A stretch of 64,000 nucleotides of DNA from Rariloculus sp965263005 (GCF_965263005.1 NZ_OZ253579.1:2542001-2606000); one strand, 5' to 3'; positions 1 through 9,061 are shown, counted from the stretch's first letter. Program-made: numbers and translations. The notes: generated by a model not told the origin, from the letters alone.

Positions 1-1
1 G

Positions 2-313
2 CACGTCGGTGAACGCTTCAGAGGTGAACTGGGATCCTTGCTCGGCATCGAAGATGTCCGGCGCTTCAAAGCGTTGTAGCGCGTCATCGAGGGGTTCATC
101 GAGGCCAATCCGGTGAGTTTCGAGCCTGTCTTTCTGATCGCCGCCTACTATCAGGAATCTCAGAATCCATATCTGAAGGTGTTTCTGCAGCGGGTCGCGG
201 ACCGGAATTGCGAACGCGTATCCGGGTGCGATGACACAAGCGGAAAGAATGCACCCGGCGCCCCGCCGGCGGCACGAAGCGGTCTGCAATCGGAGAAGCA
301 CTTTCGGGTATAG
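2..313 (+). pseudogene. Partial, apparently interrupted coding remnant at left edge
   Basis: The frame entering from the left edge codes for a short protein-like stretch (reading HVGERFRGELGSLLGIEDV...) that ends at a TAG at 77-79. The same frame then continues openly to 313 with protein-like sequence (IEANPVSFEPVFLIAAYYQ...). This suggests either a gene ending at 79 followed by chance coding, or a gene broken by one nonsense codon. I do not recognise a family. The 3' part overlaps the upstream region of the next gene, which has its own plausible start at 399. Confidence 0.25.
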
Positions 314-398
314 TCAATGCCTGCGATTGCACGGGCCGACCGCTTCCCCGGCGCGGACACACAGGCCGGTTTTGATTTCCAATGACGAGGGCGCCTTG

Positions 399-1316
399 TT
401 GAATATCGGTTTTATCGGCCTCGGAGCCATGGGCCAGGTAATCGTCCCCCGTTTGCTCGGGGCCGGTTATCAGGTTACCGGATGGAACAGAACGGCCGAA
501 CGGGCGGCGCCGTTGATCGAGCAGGGCATGCTGTGGGCCAACACGCCGGCCGCGGCTGCCGCGGCCTCCGATGTCGTTTTCTCCATCGTGACCGACGGCG
601 GCGCCGTCAGGTCGGTCGCGCTTGGCGAGAACGGCATCATCTTCGGCCTCGAAAAAGGGGGCATCTATATCGACATGGGCACGATAGCGCCCGACGTCAC
701 GCGCTCGCTTGCGGCTACATTCGCCGAGCACGGGATTGCGATGCTCGACGCGCCGTTGTCGGGCAGCCCGGTCACGGTCGAGCAAGGCAATGCCTCGTTG
801 ATGATCGGCGGCGACAAGGCGGCGTTCGAACGTGTCGAGCCCGTGCTGCGCGCAATCGGACCGAAAGTGACCTATATCGGTGCAAGCGGCCAGGCTCACG
901 TCATGAAACTCGCCGTCAACTCGTTGCTCATGGTCGAGGTCATCGCGTTCGGTGAAGCCGTTGCGCTCGCGGAAAAAAGTGGCGTAGACAGGGACGTTGC
1001 GCTCGATGCGGTCCTCAAGAGCGTGACGGCCGCGCCCGTGCTCGGGTATCGTGGCCCCTTCATCCTCGAAGACAAGATGCCGGACGTGCCGCTCGCGGAT
1101 GTGACGCTGCAGCAGAAGGATATGATCCTCGTGCTGGAAATGGCGCGAAAATCCGGCAGTCCGGTGCCGCTCGCGGCCGCCGCGAACGAAATGATGAATG
1201 CGTGCCGCGGCCTCGGCATCGATCGTAACGACTTTGTCGTCGCGCACCAGGTCTATCGCCGCCTTGGAGGACAGCCGGTGGACGAGAAGCTACAAGGAAT
1301 CCGGAGCAGTACGTGA
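399..1316 (+). CDS. NAD(P)-dependent beta-hydroxyacid dehydrogenase (3-hydroxyisobutyrate dehydrogenase family)
   Basis: A 305-residue cytoplasmic oxidoreductase expected to oxidise a beta-hydroxy acid with NAD(P). The N-terminus is a Rossmann fold with the family signature GFIGLGAMG. The substrate loop reads DAPLSGSPVTVEQGNASLMIGG, and the catalytic-lysine helix is present (GQAHVMKLAVNSLL). The C-terminal all-alpha domain is complete and the length is normal. The TTG at 399 is chosen because the family normally starts directly at NIGFIGLG and a cgagg element lies just upstream; upstream in-frame sequence is not conserved in character. The end overlaps the next gene by GTGA, so the two are translationally coupled and belong to the operon that continues into the TRAP transporter. 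The substrate cannot be assigned; hydroxyisobutyrate, tartronate semialdehyde or sulfonate-like acids are all possible. Confidence 0.85.
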   Translation: MNIGFIGLGAMGQVIVPRLLGAGYQVTGWNRTAERAAPLIEQGMLWANTPAAAAAASDVVFSIVTDGGAVRSVALGENGIIFGLEKGGIYIDMGTIAPDVTRSLAATFAEHGIAMLDAPLSGSPVTVEQGNASLMIGGDKAAFERVEPVLRAIGPKVTYIGASGQAHVMKLAVNSLLMVEVIAFGEAVALAEKSGVDRDVALDAVLKSVTAAPVLGYRGPFILEDKMPDVPLADVTLQQKDMILVLEMARKSGSPVPLAAAANEMMNACRGLGIDRNDFVVAHQVYRRLGGQPVDEKLQGIRSST

Positions 1317-1771
1317 GCACAGACGAACCGCACGCGCGGCAACCGGCAGCCGGTCCGAAACTGCCCCCCTATGGGCCTTCGATCACGCTGGCCCAGGCCA
1401 AGCAGGTGGCCGACACCGCATTGGCGCCCGCCAGGGAGAACGGATGGACGATGGTCATCGCTATCGTCGACCCAGGCGGCTACCTCGTGTATCTGGAGAA
1501 GATGGACGAGACGCAGGTCGGCAGCGTCGCCATCGCCGACACCAAGGCGCGTTCGGCCGCCATCTTCAAGCGCTCGACCAAGATGTTTCAGGACCGTCTC
1601 GCGAGCGGTGGGGCCGGGCTGCTCGTGCTGCGCCTGCAGGACGCCATCCCCGTCGAAGGCGGCCTTCCGATCATCGTGGACGGGAAGCTGATCGGTGCGC
1701 TCGGCGTGTCGGGCGGCTCGAGCGCCGAAGACGAGGTGTGCGCCGAGGCCGGAGCCTCGGCGTTGCCGTAG
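1313..1771 (+). CDS. GlcG/HbpS family heme-binding-like protein (DUF336)
   Basis: A 152-residue protein of the GlcG/HbpS fold. The diagnostic parts are ITLAQAKQVADTALAPARENGWTM, then VAIVDPGGYLVYLEKMDETQVGSVAIADTKARSA, then a glycine-rich stretch ending in GALGVSGGSSAEDEVCAEAG. Family members bind heme or cobalamin-like ligands or sit in glycolate and propanediol operons; no enzymatic role is established here. The GTG start overlaps the stop of the dehydrogenase gene. Its position between a beta-hydroxyacid dehydrogenase and a TRAP receptor suggests an accessory role in the same catabolic pathway, which is inference. Confidence 0.8.
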   Translation: MSTDEPHARQPAAGPKLPPYGPSITLAQAKQVADTALAPARENGWTMVIAIVDPGGYLVYLEKMDETQVGSVAIADTKARSAAIFKRSTKMFQDRLASGGAGLLVLRLQDAIPVEGGLPIIVDGKLIGALGVSGGSSAEDEVCAEAGASALP

Positions 1772-1834
1772 CGCGCCCTTGGGTATGAACGCGGGAAATA
1801 TCCGAAGCATGTATTTCTGAGAGGGGACGAAGTA

Positions 1835-2818
1835 ATGAGAAACGCTATCCTGACCGTTTTCTGGCTTGTCTTCGCAGTCATGCCGGCCATCACCCTGGCC
1901 CAATCCATTGTTATCAAGTTCCCACACGATCTGGCGCCGACGACACCCAAGGGTCAGGGCGCGGACTACTTCAAGAGAATCGTCGAGGAACGCCTGCCAG
2001 ACCGCGTGTCGGTTGAGATCTATCCATCGGGCAGCCTGATAAACGATCAAGCGTCGCTCGAGGCGCTCGCGTTCGGCGAGATTCAGATGATCGCAATCTC
2101 CCTGTCGAAGCTCGACCGGTTGACCAAGCGCTTCCAGGTCTTCGATCTACCGTTCCTGTTTGCCGACATGGCGCAGGTCGAGGCGTTTCAGGGGGGCTCC
2201 GTCGGGCAGGAACTGCTGAGCGAGCTCGAAGGCCGGGGGCTGTTGGGTCTCGCCTACTGGCACAACGGCACGAAGCAGCTCACGGCCGGCACGCCGTTAC
2301 GCGTGCCCGAAGACGCCGAAGGGCTCGAATTCCGCATCATGGACTCTGACGTCCTGCTCGAGCAGATCCTGGCGATCGGCGGGAATCCGCAGAAGATGCC
2401 TTTCACCGAGGTCTATCAGGCACTGCAGATGGGCGCCGTCGATGCGCAGGAAAACACATGGTCGAACATCGAGGCGAGCAAGTTCTACGAGGTGCAGGAA
2501 TTCATTACCCTGACCGATCACGGCTACATCGGCTATTTCGTCGCCGTGAATCCCGATTTCTGGCGCGGCCTTCCTGCCGACGTTCGCAGCGTCCTTGACG
2601 AAGCGTTGGCCGAGACGACCGAATTCGTGAACTCGACTGCCCGTGAGATCAACGCTGAGGCCCGGGCGACCGTACTCGCATCGGGTCGTAATACGCTGAT
2701 CGAGCTCAGCACCGAAGAACGCGAGCAATGGCGTGGGGCGATGCGGCCCGTCTGGGACAAGTTCTCCGGCGACATCGGTCCTGAGCTTCTCGAAGCGGCC
2801 GGCGGGTCCGTGCACTAA
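1835..2818 (+). CDS. dctP: TRAP transporter substrate-binding protein, DctP family
   Basis: A 327-residue periplasmic receptor of a tripartite ATP-independent periplasmic transporter. Residues 1-22 form a signal peptide (MRNAILTVFWLVFAVMPAITLAQS, cleaved around AQS). The mature part has the DctP pattern IKFPHDLAPTTPKGQGADYFKRIVEERLPDRVSVEIYPSGSL, the arginine-bearing LEFRIMDSDV segment that normally contacts the substrate carboxylate, and GAVDAQENTWSNI. The ATG at 1835 follows a gagaggggac ribosome-binding site. The two membrane subunits follow directly, so the set is complete. The receptor class implies a carboxylic acid, but not which one. Confidence 0.93.
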   Translation: MRNAILTVFWLVFAVMPAITLAQSIVIKFPHDLAPTTPKGQGADYFKRIVEERLPDRVSVEIYPSGSLINDQASLEALAFGEIQMIAISLSKLDRLTKRFQVFDLPFLFADMAQVEAFQGGSVGQELLSELEGRGLLGLAYWHNGTKQLTAGTPLRVPEDAEGLEFRIMDSDVLLEQILAIGGNPQKMPFTEVYQALQMGAVDAQENTWSNIEASKFYEVQEFITLTDHGYIGYFVAVNPDFWRGLPADVRSVLDEALAETTEFVNSTAREINAEARATVLASGRNTLIELSTEEREQWRGAMRPVWDKFSGDIGPELLEAAGGSVH

Positions 2819-2831
2819 CCGCCGATACAAG

Positions 2832-3362
2832 ATGATCCTGCGCGCGCTGGACCGCCTTGAGGAACTCCTGACCGCGGCGATCCTCGCCATCATGACCTCG
2901 CTGACCTTCAGCCAGGTCGTGTTGCGTTACGTCTTCGACACCGGCCTGATATGGCTGCTCGAGGCAACGGTCTATCTATTCGGCTGGCTCGTGCTCATCG
3001 GCATCTCGAGCGGCATACGCACCGATAGCCACATCGCCGTCGAACTCATCACGGAATATCTGTCACCCCGCGCGCAGAGAGTCGTAGCGGTCACCGCCGT
3101 CGCCCTGAGTCTGCTTTATGCCGTCCTGATGTTTACCGGCAGCTTCACGCTGATCCAGCGGCTCTATGATTTCGGCAGCCTTGCCCACGACATTCCCCTG
3201 CCCCGCTGGGCCTTGTTGTCCTCACTGCCGATCGGCTTCGCCCTGCTCGGGCTGCGGCTGGGGCAGGCGGCGATGGGCATATGGAAAGGAACGCGCGGCG
3301 CGCTCGGACATCGAACCGAAGAACCGTCGATCGGTTTAGACGATCAGAGCCGGCCCACATGA
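2832..3362 (+). CDS. dctQ: TRAP transporter small permease, DctQ family
   Basis: A 176-residue inner-membrane protein with four predicted transmembrane helices (around residues 12-32, 45-65, 85-110 and 130-155). It has the typical DctQ tryptophan/arginine-rich signature FSQVVLRYVFDTGLIWLLEATVYLFGW. It starts 13 bases after the receptor stop and its own stop overlaps the start of the large permease (ATGA), as in most TRAP operons. A longer open frame extends upstream into the receptor gene, but the ATG at 2832 gives the family-standard N-terminus. Confidence 0.9.
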   Translation: MILRALDRLEELLTAAILAIMTSLTFSQVVLRYVFDTGLIWLLEATVYLFGWLVLIGISSGIRTDSHIAVELITEYLSPRAQRVVAVTAVALSLLYAVLMFTGSFTLIQRLYDFGSLAHDIPLPRWALLSSLPIGFALLGLRLGQAAMGIWKGTRGALGHRTEEPSIGLDDQSRPT

Positions 3363-4642
3363 CGGTCACGTTTCTGATCGGCGCGCTGTTGGTGTTTCTC
3401 GCCATGCGCGTACCCGTGGCGATCTCGCTCGGTCTCGCAAGCGTCCTGACGTTATTGCTGTTCGGCGATCAGTCGCTGCTTTCGTTGGCCCAGAGATTCA
3501 ACCACGCCACGGAAGTCTATCCGTTGCTCGCCGTGCCGTTCTTCATCCTGGCGGGAACGTTCCTGACGAGCGGCGGCGTCGCGCGCCGGCTGATCGCATT
3601 CGCAACAGCCATCACGGGCTGGATACGCGGCGGTCTTGCCATGGGGTCCGTGCTCGCCTGCATGCTGTTTGCGGCCGTATCGGGTTCGTCGCCCGCAACC
3701 GTCGTTGCCGTCGGCTCGATCACGATCGCGGGCATGGTCAGCGCCGGTTACAGCCGGGCATATGCGACGGGCGTGGTGACGAACGCCGGCACACTGGGAA
3801 TTCTCATTCCGCCCTCGATCGTGATGGTGGTTTACGGCGCGATCACCGAAACGTCGGTCGGAGCCTTGTTCATCGCCGGCGTCATTCCGGGCCTGTTGCT
3901 GACAACGGCGATGATGACCGTAATCTACTTCCTGGCTCGGCGCGATAATCTGCCCAAGCGCGACGCCACGAGCTGGCGCGAAGTGGTCAGGACCGGCCGC
4001 GAGGCGTTCTGGGGTCTGTTGCTGATCGCTATCGTGCTCGGCGGCATCTACGGCGGTGTGTTCACGCCGACGGAGGCGGCTGCAGTGTCGGCCGTCTACG
4101 CCCTGCTCATCGCGGTCCTTGTCTATCGCGACATCGGACCCAGGGAGATTCCCGACGTACTCGTCCGAGGCGCGCGCGTGACCACGATGCTGATGTTCAT
4201 CGTGGCCAACGCCTACCTGTTCGCTTTCGTGTTGACCACAGAGCAGATTCCTCAAGAAATATCCCAGGCCGTTCTGGCGGCGGAACTGCCGCCGTGGGCG
4301 TTCCTGATACTCGTCAACGTCATATTGCTCGTCGCCGGAAACCTCATGGACCCGACTTCCGTGGTCCTGATTCTCGCACCGATCATTTTTCCGCTCGCCA
4401 TGAATCTCGGCATCGATCCGGTCCACCTCGGAATCATCATGGTCGTGAACATGGAAATCGGCATGGTGACGCCACCCGTCGGTCTCAATCTGTTCGTCGC
4501 GAGCGGTGTATCGAACCTTTCCCTGACCCAGGTGATCCGGGCCAGCCTGCCGTGGCTCGTGCTGTTGCTCGGGTTTCTCGTGGTCGTCACCTACATCCCG
4601 GCGATATCGCTTTTCTTGCCGGAACTCATGCTGAACCGATGA
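3359..4642 (+). CDS. dctM: TRAP transporter large permease, DctM family
   Basis: A 427-residue polytopic membrane protein, the ion-coupled transport subunit of the TRAP system. Visible family features are the N-terminal FLIGALLVFLAMRVPVAISLGLAS, the ILIPPSIVMVVYGAITETSVGALFIAGVIPGLLL segment, FTPTEAAAVSAVYALL and the C-terminal EIGMVTPPVGLNLFVASGVS motif. The ATG at 3359 overlaps the DctQ stop. Together with the receptor at 1835 and the small permease it forms a complete transporter. About 190 bases without a gene follow before the bicupin gene. Confidence 0.93.
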   Translation: MTVTFLIGALLVFLAMRVPVAISLGLASVLTLLLFGDQSLLSLAQRFNHATEVYPLLAVPFFILAGTFLTSGGVARRLIAFATAITGWIRGGLAMGSVLACMLFAAVSGSSPATVVAVGSITIAGMVSAGYSRAYATGVVTNAGTLGILIPPSIVMVVYGAITETSVGALFIAGVIPGLLLTTAMMTVIYFLARRDNLPKRDATSWREVVRTGREAFWGLLLIAIVLGGIYGGVFTPTEAAAVSAVYALLIAVLVYRDIGPREIPDVLVRGARVTTMLMFIVANAYLFAFVLTTEQIPQEISQAVLAAELPPWAFLILVNVILLVAGNLMDPTSVVLILAPIIFPLAMNLGIDPVHLGIIMVVNMEIGMVTPPVGLNLFVASGVSNLSLTQVIRASLPWLVLLLGFLVVVTYIPAISLFLPELMLNR

Positions 4643-4836
4643 ATACCGATGCCGTGAGGTTGCGCCGACCTCTCGAATGATCCTGGGTGCGCGCATCCTG
4701 GCCAGCAGATCTGCGCGAGGGCAACATGGGCCTGCCGGTTCAGTACACTATCCACATCACGGCTGTGCCCGAGCACGTCGTCGCACCTGCGTGACGCTAC
4801 GGTAGAGCAGCATTCCGAGATCTGCGGAGACAGAAA

Positions 4837-5769
4837 ATGCATCATTTCATCAGGGCTTCCGACATGCGGCCAACGCCGGCTTTTCCCACCGAAGCCACGG
4901 GATACCGGCGCTTTTCTCTCTCCGACCGGGACTGCGGCGCGGTCCATTCAGGCTGGGGACTGTGCGAACTCGACGCAAACGGCCGCGTGAATCAGCACCT
5001 GCAGTCTTTCGAGAAGAGTTTCTATGTGCTCGAAGGCAACCCCGTCTTGATACTCGGCAATCGCGCATGGCGGCTCGAACCGGGCGCATGCGGCCTGATA
5101 CCGGTCGGCATGACGCAAGCCTGGCTCGGTCCCGAAAGCGGAACGGCGAAGTGGATCGACATGAACACTCCCGTGCCGAAGGGCGTGAATTTTGCGGACG
5201 ATACCTATTTTCTCGGTCCGCCGCCTGACAATTTTGTCGAGCCGCTCGACATCCGCGATCCGACCTCAAGGCACCTGTTCCGGATGGCCGACGACGACAT
5301 CAAGGTTGATTCGCTGCGCACGGGGCTAAGGAAAGACGCGCCCAAGGTCTCGGCCAGCATGGCGACGGCATTGCTCGTCTACAGCGGAATCTCGTTGAAA
5401 ATGCTCGTCGACGAACGGCTGGACGCGGCTCTGCATACGATGTTTATGGTCGAGTACGAACCGAACGGCAACGTACATCCGCACGACCATCCTCTGGAAG
5501 AGGCCTATTTCATCGTCGACGGCGAGGTCGAAGCCTGGGCCGATAACGACAAATACCAAATGCAGCCCGGTGATTTCCTTTGGGCCGGTGTCGGCTGCAC
5601 TCATGCCTTCCATAACAGGAGTGACGCGACCGTTCGGTGGCTCGAAACGCAGTCGCCGCAACCGCCCGTTCGTCACGCGTACCGGTTTGCCCGCGACTGG
5701 GAGTACTTCGCCGAGCAATTGCAAAACAAGCGTGTCGCGGACGCGCCGCCAAGGAAGAAGACTGCCTGA
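4837..5769 (+). CDS. Bicupin protein, possibly metal-dependent
   Basis: A 310-residue protein with two cupin barrels. The N-terminal one (about residues 30-110) includes NQHLQSFEKSFYVLEGNPVL and a glycine-proline turn, but lacks a full metal triad. The C-terminal one (about 205-285) has the canonical motif HPHDHPLEEAYFIVDGE followed by QPGDFLWAGVGCTHAFHN, so metal binding is likely only there. The architecture resembles ureidoglycine aminohydrolase and other bicupin isomerases or hydrolases, but the match is not specific. Its position after the TRAP operon suggests a catabolic role. Confidence 0.65.
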   Translation: MHHFIRASDMRPTPAFPTEATGYRRFSLSDRDCGAVHSGWGLCELDANGRVNQHLQSFEKSFYVLEGNPVLILGNRAWRLEPGACGLIPVGMTQAWLGPESGTAKWIDMNTPVPKGVNFADDTYFLGPPPDNFVEPLDIRDPTSRHLFRMADDDIKVDSLRTGLRKDAPKVSASMATALLVYSGISLKMLVDERLDAALHTMFMVEYEPNGNVHPHDHPLEEAYFIVDGEVEAWADNDKYQMQPGDFLWAGVGCTHAFHNRSDATVRWLETQSPQPPVRHAYRFARDWEYFAEQLQNKRVADAPPRKKTA

Positions 5770-5927
5770 CGAGTGCGGCATCGGTCGTCGGCGTATTGTC
5801 CGTCGGCAGCTTCAGCGGGATCGGCCAAGAGACACGTATCGCGCAGCGCCGAACCTGCAACGCTGAGCTTCGCACCCGAATGGTGCTATCGTTGGTCTCG
5901 GCATCGGCCGGTACCGGGTAAGCGACC

Positions 5928-7334
5928 ATGAGCGATACACATCAACCGCACGACGTACAGCGTTTCATCGAAGTCGAGGTTGCAAGCGAACCCGCCGGCC
6001 CGGTCGAACAGCCGGAACAGGGTGAGCGCGCGGGCATGTCCCGTCGCTCGATGCTCAAGGCCGGCGCGCTGGCCGCGGCGACGCTGACGGCGGGTCAGGC
6101 CCGAGCGCAAGAGGATGCTCCGGCCGTGGCGACCGGCAGCGTGGCCGGCATGCCGTTTCGAGCGCTCGTCCGCAGTGGTACGACGTCGTCGGTGGAGGAC
6201 CTGCGGCTACGCGAGATCAAGCCGAGGCAGGTGCTCGTGCGCACTACGGCGTCCTGCGGCTGCTACACGATTACGCGCAACGTGCTCGGGGACCGCAACT
6301 TCGACGCCCCCACGATTCCGAATCATTCGGGCTTCGGCGTCGTCGAGGCGGTCGGCGCCGAGGTCCGCCGCGTGCGCACCGGCGATCGCGTGCTCGTCTG
6401 CGGCACGCCCGAATGCGGCGTCTGTTATCAGTGCCTGCACGGTAACCCCGAAGCGTGCAATTACCTGAACAGTCAGCTCTTCAACGAGCCGATAGCCGAC
6501 ATGGCGGACGGGACCGCTGTCATCCAGCAGGGCGCCATCGGCGGTCTGAGCGAGATCATCGTCGCGATGGAGGAGTATTGCATTCCGCTCTTCACCGACC
6601 TGCCCGACGGTGAGCTCTCGCTGCTCGGCGACACGCTTGCCGCCGGACTCTCGGCGACGCTGACCTACGGGCGGGTCGAGCCCGGCTCGGATGTCGTGGT
6701 CTTCGGCGCCGGACCCATCGGGCTCGCCGCCGTGCAGGGCGCACGCAGCCAATCCGCCGGTCAGATCATCGTGATCGAGCCGGTCGCCTACCGCCGCGAG
6801 AAGGCGCTCGAGCTCGGAGCGACCACGGTCCTCGATCCGAACGTCGACACGGACACGCTCGTCGAACGCGTGCGGGAAATGTGCTATGGGCCGACGGATC
6901 GCCTCGATGCCGGCGGCCGCTATGGGCCGGGCTACCGATACGGGGGCGCGGACTTCGTCATCGAAGCTTCAGGCGGAGATCTCTTTCCGCCCGCTGTCGA
7001 AACAGGCCCCGACACGACGGGTCTGCTCGCGCTGCGGCAGTCGTGGGACGTCACGCGCGGCGGCGGACACCTGACCTTGCTTGCAGCCGGGCAACAGGGC
7101 GATATCTCGTTTCCGACCGCCCGCTTCTGCCTGTCCACGCGCTCGATCCATGGCGGCCAGATGGGCGGGATGCATCCGATGCGCGACGCACCGCGCTACG
7201 TCACGATGATCGAACGCGGCGCCATCGACGCCGCGGCCGTGATCACCGCGACCTATCCGCTCGACGGCGTCGTCGACGGTTTCCAGCGGGTTGCCGACCG
7301 TACGGAGCTCGGCGTGGTGTTCGTTTTCGGCTGA
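5928..7334 (+). CDS. Tat-exported zinc-type (MDR) alcohol dehydrogenase-like protein
   Basis: A 468-residue medium-chain dehydrogenase with an N-terminal twin-arginine signal (SRRSMLKAGALAAATL, residues 38-53), predicting periplasmic export. A second in-frame ATG at 6036 would start directly at this motif. The structural-zinc cluster is intact (CGVCYQC plus a fourth Cys seven residues later). The Rossmann motif VVFGAGPIGLAAVQGA is present. The catalytic-zinc region is altered: the canonical GHE becomes NHS, and the first Cys lies in SCGCYTITRN. Export of a nucleotide-dependent dehydrogenase is unusual; the cofactor may be carried folded through Tat. A second Tat-exported redox protein lies at 18475, on the other side of the split gene. 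Confidence 0.75.
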   Translation: MSDTHQPHDVQRFIEVEVASEPAGPVEQPEQGERAGMSRRSMLKAGALAAATLTAGQARAQEDAPAVATGSVAGMPFRALVRSGTTSSVEDLRLREIKPRQVLVRTTASCGCYTITRNVLGDRNFDAPTIPNHSGFGVVEAVGAEVRRVRTGDRVLVCGTPECGVCYQCLHGNPEACNYLNSQLFNEPIADMADGTAVIQQGAIGGLSEIIVAMEEYCIPLFTDLPDGELSLLGDTLAAGLSATLTYGRVEPGSDVVVFGAGPIGLAAVQGARSQSAGQIIVIEPVAYRREKALELGATTVLDPNVDTDTLVERVREMCYGPTDRLDAGGRYGPGYRYGGADFVIEASGGDLFPPAVETGPDTTGLLALRQSWDVTRGGGHLTLLAAGQQGDISFPTARFCLSTRSIHGGQMGGMHPMRDAPRYVTMIERGAIDAAAVITATYPLDGVVDGFQRVADRTELGVVFVFG

Positions 7335-7353
7335 GTGCACACCTTCGCCGTCT

Positions 7354-7377
7354 CAACTGGAGTGACGGCACCAGTTG
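7354..7377. other. Short inverted repeat after the Tat dehydrogenase gene
   Basis: CAACTGG (7354-7360) and CCAGTTG (7371-7377) form a 7-bp stem with a 10-base loop, just after the stop at 7334. There is no following T run, so it is at best a weak terminator or an mRNA 3' end hairpin. The rest of the 7335-7482 gap shows nothing else. Confidence 0.3.
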
Positions 7378-7482
7378 GTCTCCGAATGGGTTTCCAATCA
7401 GGACTGCTCGCGACGTCCGGCGCCGTTCCTCCTGTTTTCGAGGGGGCGATGACAACGAGCGCTCCCGCGTCGGCAACACTCC

Positions 7483-7936
7483 TCACTCGAAGCTGAAGAT
7501 ATCAGCCTCTTCCGGCTTCTCCATGTCCTGCTCGTAGTACCTTTCCCAGATCTGCGCCCACGGGCGTCCGTAAATGTACGGCACCGTGTAGGTGATCTCA
7601 GTGCCCGGTGCGACGGGCGTCGCTCGGCCCTCAATCGGGAAAATGGTCTGGATACACTCGATGTAGACATACGGATCCCCTTCGTTGAGCTCGGAGGTCT
7701 TGTCCCAGTACTGAACGATCCTGACCGGTTCGACCATGGCTTCGGGATCGTAGAGCACGGCCTCGTGCCTGAGGCCGATGAGTTCACCCGTTTCGTCGTT
7801 GCGCGGCGTGTAGATCTCGATCGTCTGCAGCGCGCTGCTGTGCTCGTGGGCGCCATGCGCGATCCAACCCTGAATGTTCGACGTCCAGGTAATCAGCGCC
7901 TCTTGATCCCAAAACCCGATCGTCTCGCCATACCAG
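7483..7936 (-). pseudogene. 3' fragment of exported-protein gene split by the integrated element
   Basis: This minus-strand frame encodes the C-terminal about 150 residues of an uncharacterised protein (WYGETIGFWDQEALITWTSNIQ...). It begins abruptly at the 12-bp core repeat. The 5' part of the same gene lies at 17434-18335 and ends at the other core copy with ...AVARWYGE. Joining the two across the core gives one continuous reading frame of about 449 residues. The ATG five bases upstream of the core belongs to the element and has no ribosome-binding site, so this piece is probably not expressed. It retains the family's aromatic-rich C-terminus. Confidence 0.85.
7925..7936. other. attL core of the integrated element
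   Basis: The 12-bp sequence TCGCCATACCAG is identical to the copy at 17434-17445. Removing everything between the two copies restores a continuous coding frame through the conserved tetrapeptide WYGE of the host gene. This is direct evidence for site-specific integration within a protein gene rather than a tRNA. The crossover position inside the core cannot be fixed from this sequence alone. Confidence 0.85.
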
Positions 7937-8004
7937 AGCATACTTTTTGCGCAAAAACGGCCAAAACACTAGGGTTTCCTGGGGTCTCAGCGACGAATTG
8001 AAAA

Positions 8005-8029
8005 TGGCACACTGAAATTTGGCACACTG
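8005..8029 (+). promoter_or_regulatory. Left-end TGGCACACTG repeats, candidate integrase arm sites
   Basis: TGGCACACTG occurs at 8005-8014 and 8020-8029, 15 bases apart, about 70 bases inside attL. The same 9-10-mer recurs near attR (17345-17353 inverted, 17373-17382, 17393-17402) and as three near-tandem copies at 14071-14098. Placement close to both ends suggests binding sites for the recombinase or its directionality factor; this is inferred from position and repetition only. Confidence 0.5.
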
Positions 8030-8086
8030 CCCCGGCTGATATCCTGAGCCGCACGGCCTGAGGGGCTGGGATAGGTCGGCGGGCAA

Positions 8087-8287
8087 TCAGGTCACTAGAG
8101 CGATGAAGACGAGGATGAATATGGCGATGCAGACAAGCCCCAGCCCGATCTTCATTAATCCATTGGCTACATCGTTAATCCCCTGTTCAACCTTTCCTCT
8201 AGCTGGCCACACGGTGCCGCATTGAGGGCAGGTCTTAGCGCCCTTGGATACCTCAGCGTCGCATTCTCGGCATTTGACTAGAGCCAT
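8087..8287 (-). CDS. Small zinc-ribbon protein with C-terminal transmembrane helix
   Basis: A 66-residue protein. Residues 6-23 form a zinc ribbon with two CxxC knuckles (CREC and CPQC), and residues 48-65 form a single hydrophobic helix. It starts with MALVKCRECDAEV. The frame is open further upstream, but that part has no protein character, so the ATG at 8287 is preferred. It is the leftmost gene of the element and points toward attL. Its function is unknown; such ribbon-plus-anchor proteins are common in genomic islands. Confidence 0.7.
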   Translation of the reverse strand: MALVKCRECDAEVSKGAKTCPQCGTVWPARGKVEQGINDVANGLMKIGLGLVCIAIFILVFIALVT

Positions 8288-8830
8288 ATCGATTCTCACT
8301 TCCGCTAGTAGAATTTCGCGCGTTCTGCGAAAAGGAAGTGTGTCAACCGATGGCCGAATCGTCAAATCAAGGCAGTGATTTCTGTTTCGTGCCCCCCGCT
8401 CGCATTGAGCAACGCGCCGGGGCGATGCCCGGAAAGGTTGCTTTCCTTTGCGTTGCCTTATCTCAACAACGCGGCCCGCGAAAATCCGGGAGCGGTAATG
8501 GAGAGCGTTGTTGCACATGCTGCGGGTTTGCACGGCAGCGGCGGATATTAGACCGCACACTGGCCCACTGAGCCTACGCACCTGATGAGGTTTGAGTCGT
8601 AGTAAGTCCCAAACGAATCCGGGGAATGCAATTATTAGTCAATTCGTGTTTTGTCGGGAAGAAACTCGGAGTATGGTTGCAATTAACTGCAATTCATACA
8701 GCGGCTGGTACTTCGTAACAGACGGATTTATAGGGAATTTTTGTATATTAAATGCGCTCGGGACAACTGCTTGCATTTCAAAAAGGAAGGCCCCAAAATA
8801 TATACCATCAATAATCTATTGGAGTATGAA
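8288..8830. other. Non-coding interval between divergent element genes
   Basis: About 540 bases between the divergently oriented zinc-ribbon gene and the AlpA-like gene. Open frames here have no convincing start or coding character. The right half is AT-rich and presumably contains the promoters of both genes. A TGCAATTA-type word recurs around 8627 and 8680, but I cannot assign an operator. Confidence 0.4.
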
Positions 8831-9019
8831 ATGGACCCGATTAGTTACATCTCTCAGGCTAATTTCGCCCAAGCTGCTGGCGTTTACGAATCAAACATCT
8901 TGCGCTGGCGGAGACGCAAGGCGGATTTTCCGCAGCCGGTTCCAACTCGTACCGGAGGTGTGTGGTTCTTGCGAAGCGAAGTGATAAATTGGATCGAGCA
9001 GCAGGAAAGCACCGACTAA
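8831..9019 (+). CDS. AlpA-family helix-turn-helix regulator / excisionase-like
   Basis: A 62-residue MerR/AlpA-type DNA-binding protein. Residues 5-40 form the helix-turn-helix (ISQANFAQAAGVYESNILRWRRRK), followed by the wing-like FPQPVPTRTGGVWFLRSEVINWI typical of prophage and satellite AlpA regulators. These activate integrase or excision genes or act as excisionases. The ATG at 8831 is preceded by ggag with good spacing. It lies upstream of the replication gene on the same strand, with a terminator-like hairpin between them. Confidence 0.8.
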   Translation: MDPISYISQANFAQAAGVYESNILRWRRRKADFPQPVPTRTGGVWFLRSEVINWIEQQESTD

Positions 9020-9024
9020 CTAAC

Positions 9025-9061
9025 AAAAAAGCCCCGGCCCGTGGAGGGTAGGCGGGGGCTT
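9025..9061. terminator. Hairpin between alpA-like and replication genes
   Basis: AAGCCCC near 9029-9035 and GGGGGCTT at 9054-9061 form a GC-rich stem around an 18-base loop, preceded on the plus strand by an A run. This geometry fits an intrinsic terminator for minus-strand transcription and may also attenuate plus-strand readthrough. The ggagg of the next gene lies immediately after it. Confidence 0.5.

Noticed and set aside
8592..8984. A 130-residue frame upstream of and overlapping the AlpA-like gene
   Set aside because: It overlaps the AlpA-like coding sequence in another frame and lacks family character; the 62-residue gene has a good start and a clear HTH.
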